DNA of 31,223 bases, from the NCBI GenBank assembly GCA_038212325.1, contig JBBQUQ010000034.1, positions 1 through 31,223 of the forward strand. The letters are read 5' to 3'. Shown one piece after another: positions 14,012-22,733 of the stretch (positions within the stretch are counted from its first letter, which is position 1; the number at the start of each line of letters is the position of its first letter). The notes beneath the pieces were generated by a model, which was not told where the DNA came from, did not search any database, and worked only from the letters and a program-made list of their open reading frames with translations. This stretch comes from CAIVAT01 sp038212325. Its GTDB lineage: Bacteria > Bacteroidota > Bacteroidia > Bacteroidales > FEN-979. The position numbers and the translations under genes were made by a program.

Positions 14012-15880
14012 CTATTTTTTCGGCAGATTTTTATAAGAGTCTATCACCGAATTAAGCATCTGTTCAGTTTTCGAGGCGCCCTCACCCAGCAGGTATGCGA
14101 TTTTTTGAACCATGTCAAAATTTTCATCAATCACCTCTGTAAGGCGGGTAACGGTTTGCTCTTTCCTCACTTCCGGAAGATACATGTCGCGCAGAATTCC
14201 TCCTACATATTTATGGCTGCGGATAGGGAAAATGGAAACACCCAGCTTGATCTCGCCGAAAAGCACATCCTTGTTTTCGATTGGTTCATCAGCGTTAAGC
14301 ACATAAGAAAACATTTTATAGAAATGCATGGGCAGCAATGATTTCAGATCAGCCCCCACGAGGCCGGGAATCACTTCATCGATCATCGCGGCCTCTTCTC
14401 CGATGATGCGGATAAAGGCCTTGTTGCTCTGGTAAATCTTAAGATGCTCATCAACGATTACCACGCCTGATAATAAATTCTGCAGCATCGTTTTGATGAT
14501 TTCCGCCGACTCTTTTTGCGCTTCCTGCTCATGCTTGGCAGTTTCTTCCGACTCTTTCAGCGCCGCTTTGGTTTTTGCCAGGTTTTCGTTTGCTGCGCGC
14601 AGGGTTTGAATGTATTCCTGGCGGTTATGCCCACTGAAAACATGACACATTTCGGTGGTGGCCAGGCCCTGGGTAATGGCAATTGCCAGGTCGCGGCAAG
14701 TGGGGTACCCGCACGATTCACATCCAACATCATTGTGCATGTGTCCTTCACGGTTGATCATTTTCAACACCTCCCCGATCTTCTCATCATCCGGTATGGG
14801 CAGCCGCTGGTCGTCGGGCTCGAATTGCCGCGACAGGTCAATGCCGGAAAAGGAGACGATATCATGTTCCCAGGTTTCCTTGTCGAACGTGTTCAGCCGC
14901 TTGTTTGCATAATCCGTTACCAGGGTCATTCTTAAAAATTTCTCACCCCCGGGGGATGTTCCGGGCCCCATCAGACACCCTTCGTCATAAAAAAGATTAA
15001 AATTTTTCCGGATATGCTCAATTCTTGAATCAAACTCACTTACCGCGTGAATCATGTTGTTCCTTCCTTCGGTGGTGATGACTGCGCCAGTCAGCAGGTT
15101 CTCGCTGATATCCACGGCCTGCAATAAACCATTGCTGATGGGATACAAAGATCCCTTGTGCCCGAGCGGCGTATCAAATTCAGAAAACTCGAGCTGGCTC
15201 TCACGAATGTTGAAATCAGCAAACAACTGGCGCAATTCAACGAAAGTGAGCACGGCATCAATTTTTGCATCACCTTCATACCTAAGGGCTTCATCTTTGT
15301 TGGAAATGCAGGGACCTATAAAAACAACCCTGATATCCTTGCCATATTTTTGCCGGGCCACTTTTGCTGTTGCCACCATAGGTGATACGATGGGTGCCAG
15401 GTTGGTAATCAGCCCGGGATGGTATTTCTCGATGTATGACACAACAGAGGGGCAATTTGCAGTGAAATGATATTTGCCCTTGAAATTTTCAAAAAGCTCC
15501 TTGTATTTCATGGCAACCAGGTCAACCCCGAACGACGCTTCCACAACATAATCAAAGCCGAGCTGCCTGATCATCTCCACGAATTTCCGATAATCGGTGA
15601 TGTCGTGAAATTCGCCGGAGATAGCCGGGTCGCATATGGCCGCCACTTTTTCATCTGATGACAGCAGTGCCCTGGTCTCTTCGATTGAACTCCGGTAAGA
15701 GATTGCATGCGGGGAGCAGGCCCGGTAGCAACTGCCGCAACCGATGCAGCGCTCAGGTATGATGGAAGGCAGTTCATTTGCAACATCTACCCTGATCGCT
15801 TTCACCGGGCAAATCCGTACGCAGGAATAGCATTTGATACAGGTTTCGTGCGATATCTGAAACAGAGGTTCTATTGGCAT
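14012..15880 (-). CDS. hydS: Sensory-type [FeFe] hydrogenase with PAS domain (HydS, phosphatase-linked class)
   Basis: This 622-residue cytoplasmic protein starts with a 2x[4Fe-4S] ferredoxin domain (C14/17/20/24, C45/48/51/55) and an H-cluster domain. A four-Cys [4Fe-4S] motif (C387, C390, C395, C412), a coiled-coil (about 420-465) and a PAS domain (about 465-570) follow. L1 is TANCP (140-144), with Asn142 in place of the proton-relay Cys; L2 is GPC (C191). L3 is YDEGCLMGPG, where the first of the two usual cysteines is Tyr298 and only C302 remains. These features and the neighbouring PP2C gene fit group C sensory hydrogenases, not a catalytic enzyme. It is divergent from operon 3, with a Rex-like site and two promoters between them. 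With one cluster ligand missing it might bind an altered H-cluster or only part of it. Confidence 0.9.
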   Translation of the reverse strand: MPIEPLFQISHETCIKCYSCVRICPVKAIRVDVANELPSIIPERCIGCGSCYRACSPHAISYRSSIEETRALLSSDEKVAAICDPAISGEFHDITDYRKFVEMIRQLGFDYVVEASFGVDLVAMKYKELFENFKGKYHFTANCPSVVSYIEKYHPGLITNLAPIVSPMVATAKVARQKYGKDIRVVFIGPCISNKDEALRYEGDAKIDAVLTFVELRQLFADFNIRESQLEFSEFDTPLGHKGSLYPISNGLLQAVDISENLLTGAVITTEGRNNMIHAVSEFDSRIEHIRKNFNLFYDEGCLMGPGTSPGGEKFLRMTLVTDYANKRLNTFDKETWEHDIVSFSGIDLSRQFEPDDQRLPIPDDEKIGEVLKMINREGHMHNDVGCESCGYPTCRDLAIAITQGLATTEMCHVFSGHNRQEYIQTLRAANENLAKTKAALKESEETAKHEQEAQKESAEIIKTMLQNLLSGVVIVDEHLKIYQSNKAFIRIIGEEAAMIDEVIPGLVGADLKSLLPMHFYKMFSYVLNADEPIENKDVLFGEIKLGVSIFPIRSHKYVGGILRDMYLPEVRKEQTVTRLTEVIDENFDMVQKIAYLLGEGASKTEQMLNSVIDSYKNLPKK

Positions 15881-15897
15881 AAGTTTGTTATCACCGT

Positions 15898-15905
15898 CAA
15901 ATATA
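15898..15905 (-). promoter_or_regulatory. -7 promoter box for the sensory hydrogenase hydS
   Basis: On the minus strand the bases read TATATTTG, matching TAnnTTTG. The box ends 17 bases before the start codon at 15880. No clear -33 TTTG was seen. Confidence 0.5.
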
Positions 15906-15969
15906 GGAAATTCTGCCGTCGGTTATCTAATTCGATTAAAAGTTTCGCAAATTTGCACGCTCCCGGCAT

Positions 15970-15987
15970 TTGTGTAATAATTCACAT
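15970..15987 (+). promoter_or_regulatory. Rex-like operator between hydS and hydrogenase operon 3
   Basis: TTGTGTAATAATTCACAT keeps the Rex operator shape TTGTGAAWWWWTTCACAA with an A/T spacer and two mismatches. It lies between the divergent -7 boxes at 15898-15905 and 16035-16042, about 60-80 bases from each predicted start. It could affect either operon. Binding is inference. Confidence 0.5.
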
Positions 15988-16034
15988 TGCTAAATATTTC
16001 ACAGGTAATCCTTTTATATTAAAGTTTATTTTAT

Positions 16035-16042
16035 TATTTTTG
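16035..16042 (+). promoter_or_regulatory. -7 promoter box of hydrogenase operon 3
   Basis: TATTTTTG matches TAnnTTTG. Transcription would begin near 16048, leaving only about 6 bases before the ATG at 16054 but about 20 before the ATG at 16069. This favours the later start for hydC. Confidence 0.55.
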
Positions 16043-16068
16043 TACGGCAGATATTGAAATTTACCCTC

Positions 16069-16536
16069 ATGACAAAAGAAAACCTGGAAACCATATTTGC
16101 CCGATACCCGGTGAATAAAAAGGATGGATTACTCCCGATTTTGCAGGAGATTCAGGACCAGCACGGCTATCTCACAGAAGATTTGCTGGCAGAAGTCGGC
16201 CGGTTTTTGAACATTCCATCCAACAAAGTTTACGGGGTTGCCACCTTTTACGACCAGTTCAGTTTCCACCCCCGCGGTCAAAACCATGTAAGGATATGCC
16301 GGGGTACAGCCTGCCACTTGTTTGGCTCAAACACGTACCTTGAAGAACTTGAAATACAACTTAAAGTGAAGGCTGGCCGCATCAGCAAGGACCGGAAATT
16401 CAGTCTGGAGATATCCAACTGCATGGGAGCCTGCGAATCAGCTCCGGTGGTGCAGGTCAATGGCACCTATCATACTCATGTTACGACGGAAGACCTTTTC
16501 AGCATCATCCGCTCCCTCAAAGAAAAACCAGAATAA
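16069..16536 (+). CDS. hydC: [FeFe] hydrogenase operon 3, HydC/NuoE-like [2Fe-2S] subunit
   Basis: This 155-residue NuoE-type subunit of the third trimeric hydrogenase has the conserved blocks LLPILQEIQDQHGYL and VYGVATFYDQF. Its [2Fe-2S] ligands are C77, C82 (CRGTAC), C118 and C122 (CMGAC). I prefer the ATG at 16069 (MTKENLETIFARY) over the in-frame ATG 15 bases upstream, because the promoter box at 16035-16042 would leave almost no leader for the upstream one and family members start close to this point. The next gene begins 1 base after the stop, indicating translational coupling. Confidence 0.9.
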   Translation: MTKENLETIFARYPVNKKDGLLPILQEIQDQHGYLTEDLLAEVGRFLNIPSNKVYGVATFYDQFSFHPRGQNHVRICRGTACHLFGSNTYLEELEIQLKVKAGRISKDRKFSLEISNCMGACESAPVVQVNGTYHTHVTTEDLFSIIRSLKEKPE

Positions 16537-16537
16537 G

Positions 16538-18487
16538 ATGGCCTCCCTCAGCTACGACGAAACCAAAGAATTCCTGGTCGAAAAGATCCTGAAAAATTAT
16601 TCCAGCATATTTGACAAGGCAACCGGCGACCGGCTCTCATTGATCAGGCGCCACAAGGTTGCCAGGCCTGTAATATATGTCGGAACCGGAACCTGCGGTT
16701 TGATAGCAGGAGCCGGGGAGACATTGCTGGCCACCAGGAAATACCTTTCCGATCAGCAAATTGATGCTGAGATTGTAAGGGTCGGTTGTTTGGGCCTGTG
16801 TTCTGCAGAACCATTGCTCGACATTCAGATGCCCGGAAAGGCGCGGATATCATTTCATCATGTTACCAGCGACAAAGTTGAAGACCTGTTAAACTCCGTG
16901 TTTCACCATACCCTGTTGACTGACATGGTACTTGGCCAGTACAGGCAAGAATCGCAGGAGAACTGGCCAAATGTCACTCAAATCGAACAGCTTCCCTATT
17001 TTGCGAGGCAACACAGAATAATCCTTCGCAATTCAGGCATTATTTCACCATACCTGATCAACGATTACATCGCACATGGCGGTTATAAGTCATTGTATAA
17101 AACCGTTTTGAATTACACGTCCGACAAAGTCTGTGAGATCGTTGATCAAAGTGAATTGCGCGGACGCGGAGGCGGAGGCTTTCCCACGGGAAAGAAATGG
17201 ATGGTAACACTGGGAACCGGAAGTGATCAAAAATACCTTATCTGCAATGCCGATGAAAGTGATCCCGGCGCTTTCATGAACCGGGCAATCATTGAAGGCG
17301 ACCCCCATCGCGTACTTGAAGGCGTCGCCATTGCCGCTTATGCGATAGGGGCAAACAACGCCTACATATACCTGCGTTCAGACTATGCACAATCGCTTGA
17401 AATCCTTAAGAATGCAATCAGCCAGGCCAAAGAGTACGGATTAATCGGCCCCAATATTTTCGGCAGCGGTTTTAACCTTAATATTCATGTACGGCAGGGC
17501 GCAGGAGCGTTTGTTTGCGGTGAAGAAACCGCATTGATCGCCAGCATTGAAGGGCGAAGGGGGATGCCGCAGGCAAAACCGCCCTTTCCGGCAGAGAAGG
17601 GATTATTCGGGCATCCTACCATTGTTAACAATGTTGAAACCCTGGCAAACATCCCAACCATCCTGGAGAACGGACCATCCTGGTTCAGATCGGTTGGGAC
17701 AAAAGAGAGCAAAGGAACAAAGATGTTCAGCATTGCCGGGAAATCTCAGCACACCGGATTCATTGAAATTCCGATGGGCATTACCCTCTCCGAAATTGTA
17801 AATTCAATTGCCGGAGGAGTGAAAAACGGGAAAACCCTGAAGGCAGTTCAACTCGGCGGCCCTTCCGGGGTGTGTATTCCTGCTAAAAATCTCGGCATTG
17901 CCATTGGGTATGAAACCATGCGGGAAATTGAATCCTCCATAGGACTGGGAGGGTTAATCGTTCTTGACGAAGACACCTGCATAGTCAACCTGTCGAAATA
18001 TTTCATGGAGTTCCTCCAAAAAGAGAGTTGCGGGAAATGCATTCCCTGCCGTGAAGGAACCCGGCGGATGCTGCAGATCCTCGACGCAATTACCCGTCGT
18101 CCGCGGGAGCAGAGCTCCCACGAAACGCTTGAACGGTTTAAAGGTGTTGTTGAACTTGAAAGTCTTGCCGAGGTTATCCGCGACACCTCGCTCTGCGGAC
18201 TGGGCCAGCATGCACCTAACCCAGTGATATCATCCCTTAAATGGTTTCGGGATGAATACGAAGAACATATTTTTGACAGGAAATGCCAGGCAGGAGTATG
18301 CAATGATCTGAGAACTTTTTATATTGAGGCCGATGTTTGCAATGGCTGCAACATCTGTCAGAAAAAATGTCCTGAGAATGCCATCATCGGGTCAATCAGG
18401 CTGCCGCACTTCATCATCGAATCGAAGTGCAACGGATGCGGACTCTGCTTTGACAGTTGCAAATTCAACGCAATATTCTTCAAATAA
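16538..18487 (+). CDS. hydB: [FeFe] hydrogenase operon 3, HydB with HndB-like N-terminal domain
   Basis: This 649-residue NADH/FMN subunit starts with a helical extension (1-40) and a thioredoxin-like domain with C53, C84 and C88 (GTGTCGLIAGAGE, GCLGLCSAEP). That pattern matches free-standing HndB of operon 2 better than the four-Cys N-terminal domain of HndC. The NuoF core follows (LRGRGGGGFPTG, CNADESDPGAFM, GAFVCGEETAL), then SLBB, the [4Fe-4S] motif SCGKCIPCR and the Zn-like segment EHIFDRKCQAGVC. The C-terminal ferredoxin motifs are CNGCNICQKKC and CNGCGLCFDSC. The start is placed at 16538, one base after hydC, rather than at the upstream in-frame ATG inside hydC. The domain set is compatible with electron bifurcation. 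Confidence 0.93.
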   Translation: MASLSYDETKEFLVEKILKNYSSIFDKATGDRLSLIRRHKVARPVIYVGTGTCGLIAGAGETLLATRKYLSDQQIDAEIVRVGCLGLCSAEPLLDIQMPGKARISFHHVTSDKVEDLLNSVFHHTLLTDMVLGQYRQESQENWPNVTQIEQLPYFARQHRIILRNSGIISPYLINDYIAHGGYKSLYKTVLNYTSDKVCEIVDQSELRGRGGGGFPTGKKWMVTLGTGSDQKYLICNADESDPGAFMNRAIIEGDPHRVLEGVAIAAYAIGANNAYIYLRSDYAQSLEILKNAISQAKEYGLIGPNIFGSGFNLNIHVRQGAGAFVCGEETALIASIEGRRGMPQAKPPFPAEKGLFGHPTIVNNVETLANIPTILENGPSWFRSVGTKESKGTKMFSIAGKSQHTGFIEIPMGITLSEIVNSIAGGVKNGKTLKAVQLGGPSGVCIPAKNLGIAIGYETMREIESSIGLGGLIVLDEDTCIVNLSKYFMEFLQKESCGKCIPCREGTRRMLQILDAITRRPREQSSHETLERFKGVVELESLAEVIRDTSLCGLGQHAPNPVISSLKWFRDEYEEHIFDRKCQAGVCNDLRTFYIEADVCNGCNICQKKCPENAIIGSIRLPHFIIESKCNGCGLCFDSCKFNAIFFK

Positions 18488-18495
18488 ACCGTAAA

Positions 18496-20208
18496 ATGCT
18501 ATTTGATATAGAAGTAAATGAACAGCCGGTTTCAGCCAAGCGAGGAGAAACAATCAAAAATGTTCTCGACCGCATCGGCATCCATGTGCCGACGTTATGT
18601 TATCTGAACGGCTTCACCCCTACAGGGGGATGCAGGATGTGCGTGGTTGAGGTTGACGGAATTTCCGAACTGGTTCCTTCGTGTTCCCACCCGGTTACAG
18701 AATGGATGAAGATAAAGACCCATTCACCGAGGGTGCTGAAAGCACGGAAAGTTCTTATCGAACTGCTGCTTGCCGGCCATCCCGACGATTGTCTTTATTG
18801 CGACCGGAATGGCACCTGCGGACTGCAGGACCTGGCAGCGGAAATGGACATACGCGAACGGAAATATCATGGAAAACGACAGAATATCCAGATTGACAAG
18901 GCCTGCCAATCCATCGTGCGCGACCCCGCAAAATGTCTGCTTTGCGGCCGTTGCATCCGCATTTGCGACGAGGTGATCGGCGTTTCGGCTATCGACGTAG
19001 TCGGCCGCGGCACCGACAGCAAAATCGGGACTACCTATAATAAGGGGCTAAACACCCGTACCTGTGTCAAATGCGGACAATGCATTATGGTCTGCCCTAC
19101 TGGTGCCCTTATAGAAAAGACGAATATCCAGGCCGTCCTGGATGCATTGAGCAACCCTGAACTTTTTCCTGTAATCCAGTTCTCCCCTACTGTTCCTGCA
19201 TCAATTGGAGAAGATTTCAACATCAAAGCCAGCAAAGACATCCTGAACCTGCTGCGCGCCGCCTTGAAAAAAATGGGCTTCCGGCAGGTTTTTGACGTAT
19301 CGATGGCAGCCGACCTCACCATCATGGAGGAGGCAGCCGAATTTATTGAACGCTTTTCAAAACATGAGAGGCTTCCCATGCTTACTTCGTGCTGCCCATC
19401 ATGGGTTAAGCATGTTGAAACAGCAAATCCACAACTTCTGCCTAATTTATCGACAAGCGTTTCACCGCAGCAGATGATGGGCCGGCTGGTGAAACACTAT
19501 ATAACCAGTTCAGCCGGCCAGAAAGCAGAAAACGTTTTTGTCGTTTCGGTCATGCCCTGCACGGCAAAGAAATATGAAGCCGACCTCGACAAAATGAAGG
19601 ACGGCACCTCGCGCAACGTGGATGCAGTGATTACCACCAGAGAACTTGTGAGACTGATCAGGCTGCTTGGCATTGATTTCAGCAGCCTCGAGCCAGAGTC
19701 CATCGACACCCACTACAGCATGCGCAGCTCCTCAGGCAGCTTATTCGGCATTTCGGGGGGCCACCTCGAAGGGTTGCTGCGGACCATTCACCAAATGATG
19801 ACCGGACAGGAAATGGGCTCATTGAAAATAAGCGAATTACGAGGCTTAAAAGGCAAAAAGGAGGCCCGAATCAAGATCGGAAAAATCAGTATCAACGTTG
19901 CGGCAGTGAATGGCCTGTCGAATGTCACCGCGCTGATCGACGATATAAAATCCGGCCGTGAAGAATACAGCATCATCGAAGTGATGGCCTGCCCGCATGG
20001 TTGCATCAATGGTGGAGGACAGAAACTGATGAGTGATGATAAAAGCCTGAAGTCGAGAATGAAAGCACTATATGATGTTGATGACGAAGAGATGATCAGG
20101 GTGGCTCATAAAAACCCGGTTATTGTCGACCTGTACGAGCGATTCCTGGCAAAACCAGGCAGTGAGGGGAACAAGGAACTGATGCATGTTTCAAGGACAA
20201 TAGTATAA
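18496..20208 (+). CDS. hydA: [FeFe] hydrogenase operon 3, catalytic HydA
   Basis: This 570-residue catalytic subunit carries [2Fe-2S] (C35, C46, C49, C63), His-Cys3 [4Fe-4S] (H95, C99, C102, C108) and two [4Fe-4S] (C147/150/153/157, C190/193/196/200). The H-domain has L1 TSCCPSW (C299, C300), L2 MPCTAKKYE (C355) and L3 MACPHGC (C499, C503) with INGGGQ. All cluster ligands and the relay Cys are present. L3 has His in place of the usual Gly (PHGC for PGGC) and the C-terminal tail is divergent (no LLHTHY). I start at 18496 (MLFDIEVNEQP), 8 bases after hydB, not at the in-frame ATG inside hydB. It is followed 10 bases later by a kinase-fused sensory hydrogenase, so enzyme and putative H2 sensor are one transcript. 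Confidence 0.94.
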   Translation: MLFDIEVNEQPVSAKRGETIKNVLDRIGIHVPTLCYLNGFTPTGGCRMCVVEVDGISELVPSCSHPVTEWMKIKTHSPRVLKARKVLIELLLAGHPDDCLYCDRNGTCGLQDLAAEMDIRERKYHGKRQNIQIDKACQSIVRDPAKCLLCGRCIRICDEVIGVSAIDVVGRGTDSKIGTTYNKGLNTRTCVKCGQCIMVCPTGALIEKTNIQAVLDALSNPELFPVIQFSPTVPASIGEDFNIKASKDILNLLRAALKKMGFRQVFDVSMAADLTIMEEAAEFIERFSKHERLPMLTSCCPSWVKHVETANPQLLPNLSTSVSPQQMMGRLVKHYITSSAGQKAENVFVVSVMPCTAKKYEADLDKMKDGTSRNVDAVITTRELVRLIRLLGIDFSSLEPESIDTHYSMRSSSGSLFGISGGHLEGLLRTIHQMMTGQEMGSLKISELRGLKGKKEARIKIGKISINVAAVNGLSNVTALIDDIKSGREEYSIIEVMACPHGCINGGGQKLMSDDKSLKSRMKALYDVDDEEMIRVAHKNPVIVDLYERFLAKPGSEGNKELMHVSRTIV

Positions 20209-20218
20209 AACGCACTTA

Positions 20219-22201
20219 ATGAGTCATTCGTTTCACCGCCAGTTGGTTTTCACGATAAAAGACAGATGTCGGGTATGTTTCACATGCGTTCGCGAATGCC
20301 CCGTAAAAGCCATTAAAATCATCAACGGGCAGGCAGAAGTAATCAACGACCGATGCATCGGTTGCGGCAATTGTGTAAGAGTTTGCAGCCAGGGGGCAAA
20401 AATTCCGTTGCGGTCGATTGAGGCGGTTAATCAACTGCTGCAATCAAACAGCACGATCGCAGCCTGCATTGCACCCAGTTTTCCGGCTGAATTTGAAGAA
20501 CTCCAGGATCACAAGCTGTTGGTTGGCATGATCAGGAAACTGGGATTCGACTTTGTCACAGAGGTTTCCTTTGGCGCCGACATTGTAGCGAAAGAATACG
20601 AATCATTGATCAAAGGCAATGATTATGAAGGCGATATCTCCTCCGACTGCCCGGCAATTGTTTACTTCATTCGCCACTATCATCCCGACATGGTTCCCTA
20701 CCTTGCGCCCATCGCTTCGCCCATGGTTGCCATGACCCGCGTCATGAAAAAGAAGCATGGTGATGATCTTAAAGTCGTTTTTATAGGCCCATGTTTTGCA
20801 AAGAAGGCCGAAACGAATGAAGTGGATGAGGTGCTTACGTTTCGCGAGCTGCGTGAGATGTTCGACCTGTTAAATATTCGTCCGGAAAATACGGATCCGT
20901 CTGATTTCGATCCCCCGCACAGCGGCAAAGGGGCAATATTCCCGATTAGCCGCGGCCTGTTTTATACAGCCAACAACCAGGAATCGATTCCGGAAGAACG
21001 GGTCGTCATTGCCGAAGGCCGTGTTAATTATAAAGAGGCTATCAAGGAGTTTGAAGAAGGGTATATCCGGAAAAAACACCTCATGCTTCTTTGCTGCGAA
21101 GGCTGCATCATGGGTCCGGGAACCTCTCCGGGAGGACGGCGGTTTGCACGCAGCAATGCTGTTGGTGAATATGTGAAGGGCAAACTTCAGATTATTGACA
21201 AGGAGGCCTGGGAACAGGACATTGAGGAATACAGCAAACTTGATATATCGCAGAGTTTTACCCCGGAAGACCGAAGGCTTGCCCCTCCTGGCAACGAAGA
21301 AGTTTTAGCGGCCCTGCAATCGATGGGAAAGTTCACACCGCAGGATCATCTTAATTGCGGTGCATGCGGTTACGACACCTGCGTTGACCATGCCGGCGCC
21401 ATTGTAAAGGGGCTTGCCGAAACGGAAATGTGCTTGCCATTTGCCATTGAAAAACTTCACGACTCAATCACCAACCTGAATGTCTCCAACGAAAAGCTTG
21501 CCCGTGCAAAGGCCGCCCTCAAACAATCGGAAAAACTTGCTCACATGGGGCAGCTTTCCGCCGGAATTGCGCATGAACTCAATAATCCGCTGGGCGTGAT
21601 CACCATGTACAGCAACATCCTCATGGACGAGGCCCCGGAAGGCGATGTAGTGCGCGATGACCTCAGATTAATCGTGGAACAGGCCGAACGGTGTAAAAAA
21701 ATTGTCAGCGGCTTGCTGAATTTTGCACGTAAAAACCAGGTAAACCTTTCAGAGACCGATGTGGTGAAATTCCTGCAGCACAGCCTGAATTCAATCGTAA
21801 AACCCGAACATGTCACATGTTCCCTTCAATCGGCCATTGCCGATCCGGTTGCCAGTCTCGACATCGACCAGATGATGCAGGTCCTTACCAACCTTGAAAA
21901 AAATGCCATAGAGGCCATGCCCGGCGGCGGACACCTTCGGGTTGGCGTTGAAGGCGATTCAGGGGAAGTGACCTTCATCGTTTCCGACACCGGTTCAGGG
22001 ATAAAAAAAGAGAACATGGACAAGCTATTCACCCCGTTTTTTACGACCAAAGAGATGGGGAAAGGCACGGGGTTAGGACTTGCCCTGATTTACGGGATTG
22101 TTAAAATGCATAAGGGGAAAATCCATGTCGATTCGAATGCCGATCTATCGCAGGGGCCTACTGGAACTACCTTCAGAATTACGATACCCAGGGGGATGTG
22201 A
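20219..22201 (+). CDS. hydS: Sensory [FeFe] hydrogenase-histidine kinase fusion (HydS, kinase-linked class)
   Basis: This 660-residue soluble protein combines a 2x[4Fe-4S] ferredoxin domain (C17/20/23/27, C46/49/52/56), an H-cluster domain, a four-Cys [4Fe-4S] motif (C380, C383, C388, C405) and a short coiled coil. It ends in a histidine kinase: H-box GIAHELNNP with His452, N-box NLEKNAIEA, G1 DTGSGI and G2 GTGLGLAL. L1 is SSDCP with Asp143 at the proton-relay position; C144, C192, C292 and C296 preserve all four H-cluster ligands (L3 LCCEGCIMGPG). This fits the kinase-linked group C sensory hydrogenases. It lies in operon 3 behind catalytic HydA and ahead of a receiver protein and a receiver-kinase hybrid. 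A role as H2-controlled kinase is inferred from architecture. Confidence 0.92.
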   Translation: MSHSFHRQLVFTIKDRCRVCFTCVRECPVKAIKIINGQAEVINDRCIGCGNCVRVCSQGAKIPLRSIEAVNQLLQSNSTIAACIAPSFPAEFEELQDHKLLVGMIRKLGFDFVTEVSFGADIVAKEYESLIKGNDYEGDISSDCPAIVYFIRHYHPDMVPYLAPIASPMVAMTRVMKKKHGDDLKVVFIGPCFAKKAETNEVDEVLTFRELREMFDLLNIRPENTDPSDFDPPHSGKGAIFPISRGLFYTANNQESIPEERVVIAEGRVNYKEAIKEFEEGYIRKKHLMLLCCEGCIMGPGTSPGGRRFARSNAVGEYVKGKLQIIDKEAWEQDIEEYSKLDISQSFTPEDRRLAPPGNEEVLAALQSMGKFTPQDHLNCGACGYDTCVDHAGAIVKGLAETEMCLPFAIEKLHDSITNLNVSNEKLARAKAALKQSEKLAHMGQLSAGIAHELNNPLGVITMYSNILMDEAPEGDVVRDDLRLIVEQAERCKKIVSGLLNFARKNQVNLSETDVVKFLQHSLNSIVKPEHVTCSLQSAIADPVASLDIDQMMQVLTNLEKNAIEAMPGGGHLRVGVEGDSGEVTFIVSDTGSGIKKENMDKLFTPFFTTKEMGKGTGLGLALIYGIVKMHKGKIHVDSNADLSQGPTGTTFRITIPRGM

Positions 22202-22202
22202 G

Positions 22203-22250
22203 TGAAGACAATGCAAACAATGAAGACAATGCAGTCAATGCAGGCGATGC
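22203..22250 (+). repeat. Short direct repeats after the sensory kinase gene
   Basis: TGAAGACAATGCA occurs at 22203-22215 and 22221-22233 (period 18), followed by further AATGCA/GATGCA units. The 103-base gap holds no promoter box and the following receiver gene is probably co-transcribed. Confidence 0.5.
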
Positions 22251-22304
22251 AGCAATTTCAGTGAAATACCGACCTTTAACGTTTAACCTCTAACACTTTT
22301 TTTA

Positions 22305-22709
22305 ATGAAACCGGGAAATATTACCATTTTACTTGTGGATGATGACCAGGATTATCTGTTTCAGTTAAAGTCAAAAATTGAGCAATTCGGGTTTAAGACA
22401 ATAACCGCCGAGGGTCAGAAAGAGGCAGAGGAACTGCTCGAAAAGACCAGGCCCGATCTGGCAATTCTTGATTTGATGATGGAAAATGAAGACAGCGGAT
22501 TCATCCTATGCTATAAAATAAAGAAAAAATACCCCGATGTTCCCATCATTATTGCAACAGGTGTTGCTGCCGAAACCGGAATCACATTTGACATCAATGA
22601 TGAAAATAACAGGAAATGGATTAAAGCCGACCGGTTTCTTGATAAAGGCATCCGATCGGAACGCCTGAAGGAGGAAATTGAAAATTTACTGTTAAAAATT
22701 AACAGGTAA
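22305..22709 (+). CDS. Single-domain response regulator
   Basis: This 134-residue stand-alone receiver domain has the acidic pocket LLVDDDQ (10-16), phospho-acceptor D56 in AILDLMM, IIIATG with the switch Thr and a conserved Lys near 114 (FLDKG). There is no output domain. It follows the kinase-linked sensory hydrogenase and precedes a receiver-kinase hybrid, so a phosphorelay from H2 sensor to this receiver and/or the hybrid is plausible. The end of the gene contains a 7-base inverted repeat CTGTTAA/TTAACAG (22689-22705). Confidence 0.88.
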   Translation: MKPGNITILLVDDDQDYLFQLKSKIEQFGFKTITAEGQKEAEELLEKTRPDLAILDLMMENEDSGFILCYKIKKKYPDVPIIIATGVAAETGITFDINDENNRKWIKADRFLDKGIRSERLKEEIENLLLKINR

Positions 22710-22733
22710 TGTAATTAACATAGAATTTCGGTT

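Noticed and set aside
16460..16537. Longer N-terminus for operon 3 hydB starting inside hydC
   Set aside because: It overlaps conserved hydC coding sequence in another frame; the ATG at 16538, one base after the hydC stop, is the natural coupled start.
18457..18495. Longer N-terminus for operon 3 hydA starting inside hydB
   Set aside because: The extra 13 residues are read from the conserved end of hydB in another frame; MLFDIEV at 18496 fits the [2Fe-2S] domain start.
22198..22293. 31-codon frame from a GTG overlapping the sensory kinase stop
   Set aside because: Low-complexity peptide created by the 18-base direct repeat; no ribosome binding site and no similarity.
22689..22705. Inverted repeat CTGTTAA-AAA-TTAACAG as a Rex operator for the downstream kinase/rex genes
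   Set aside because: The spacer is three bases rather than four, the outer bases do not match, and it lies inside the coding end of the receiver gene.
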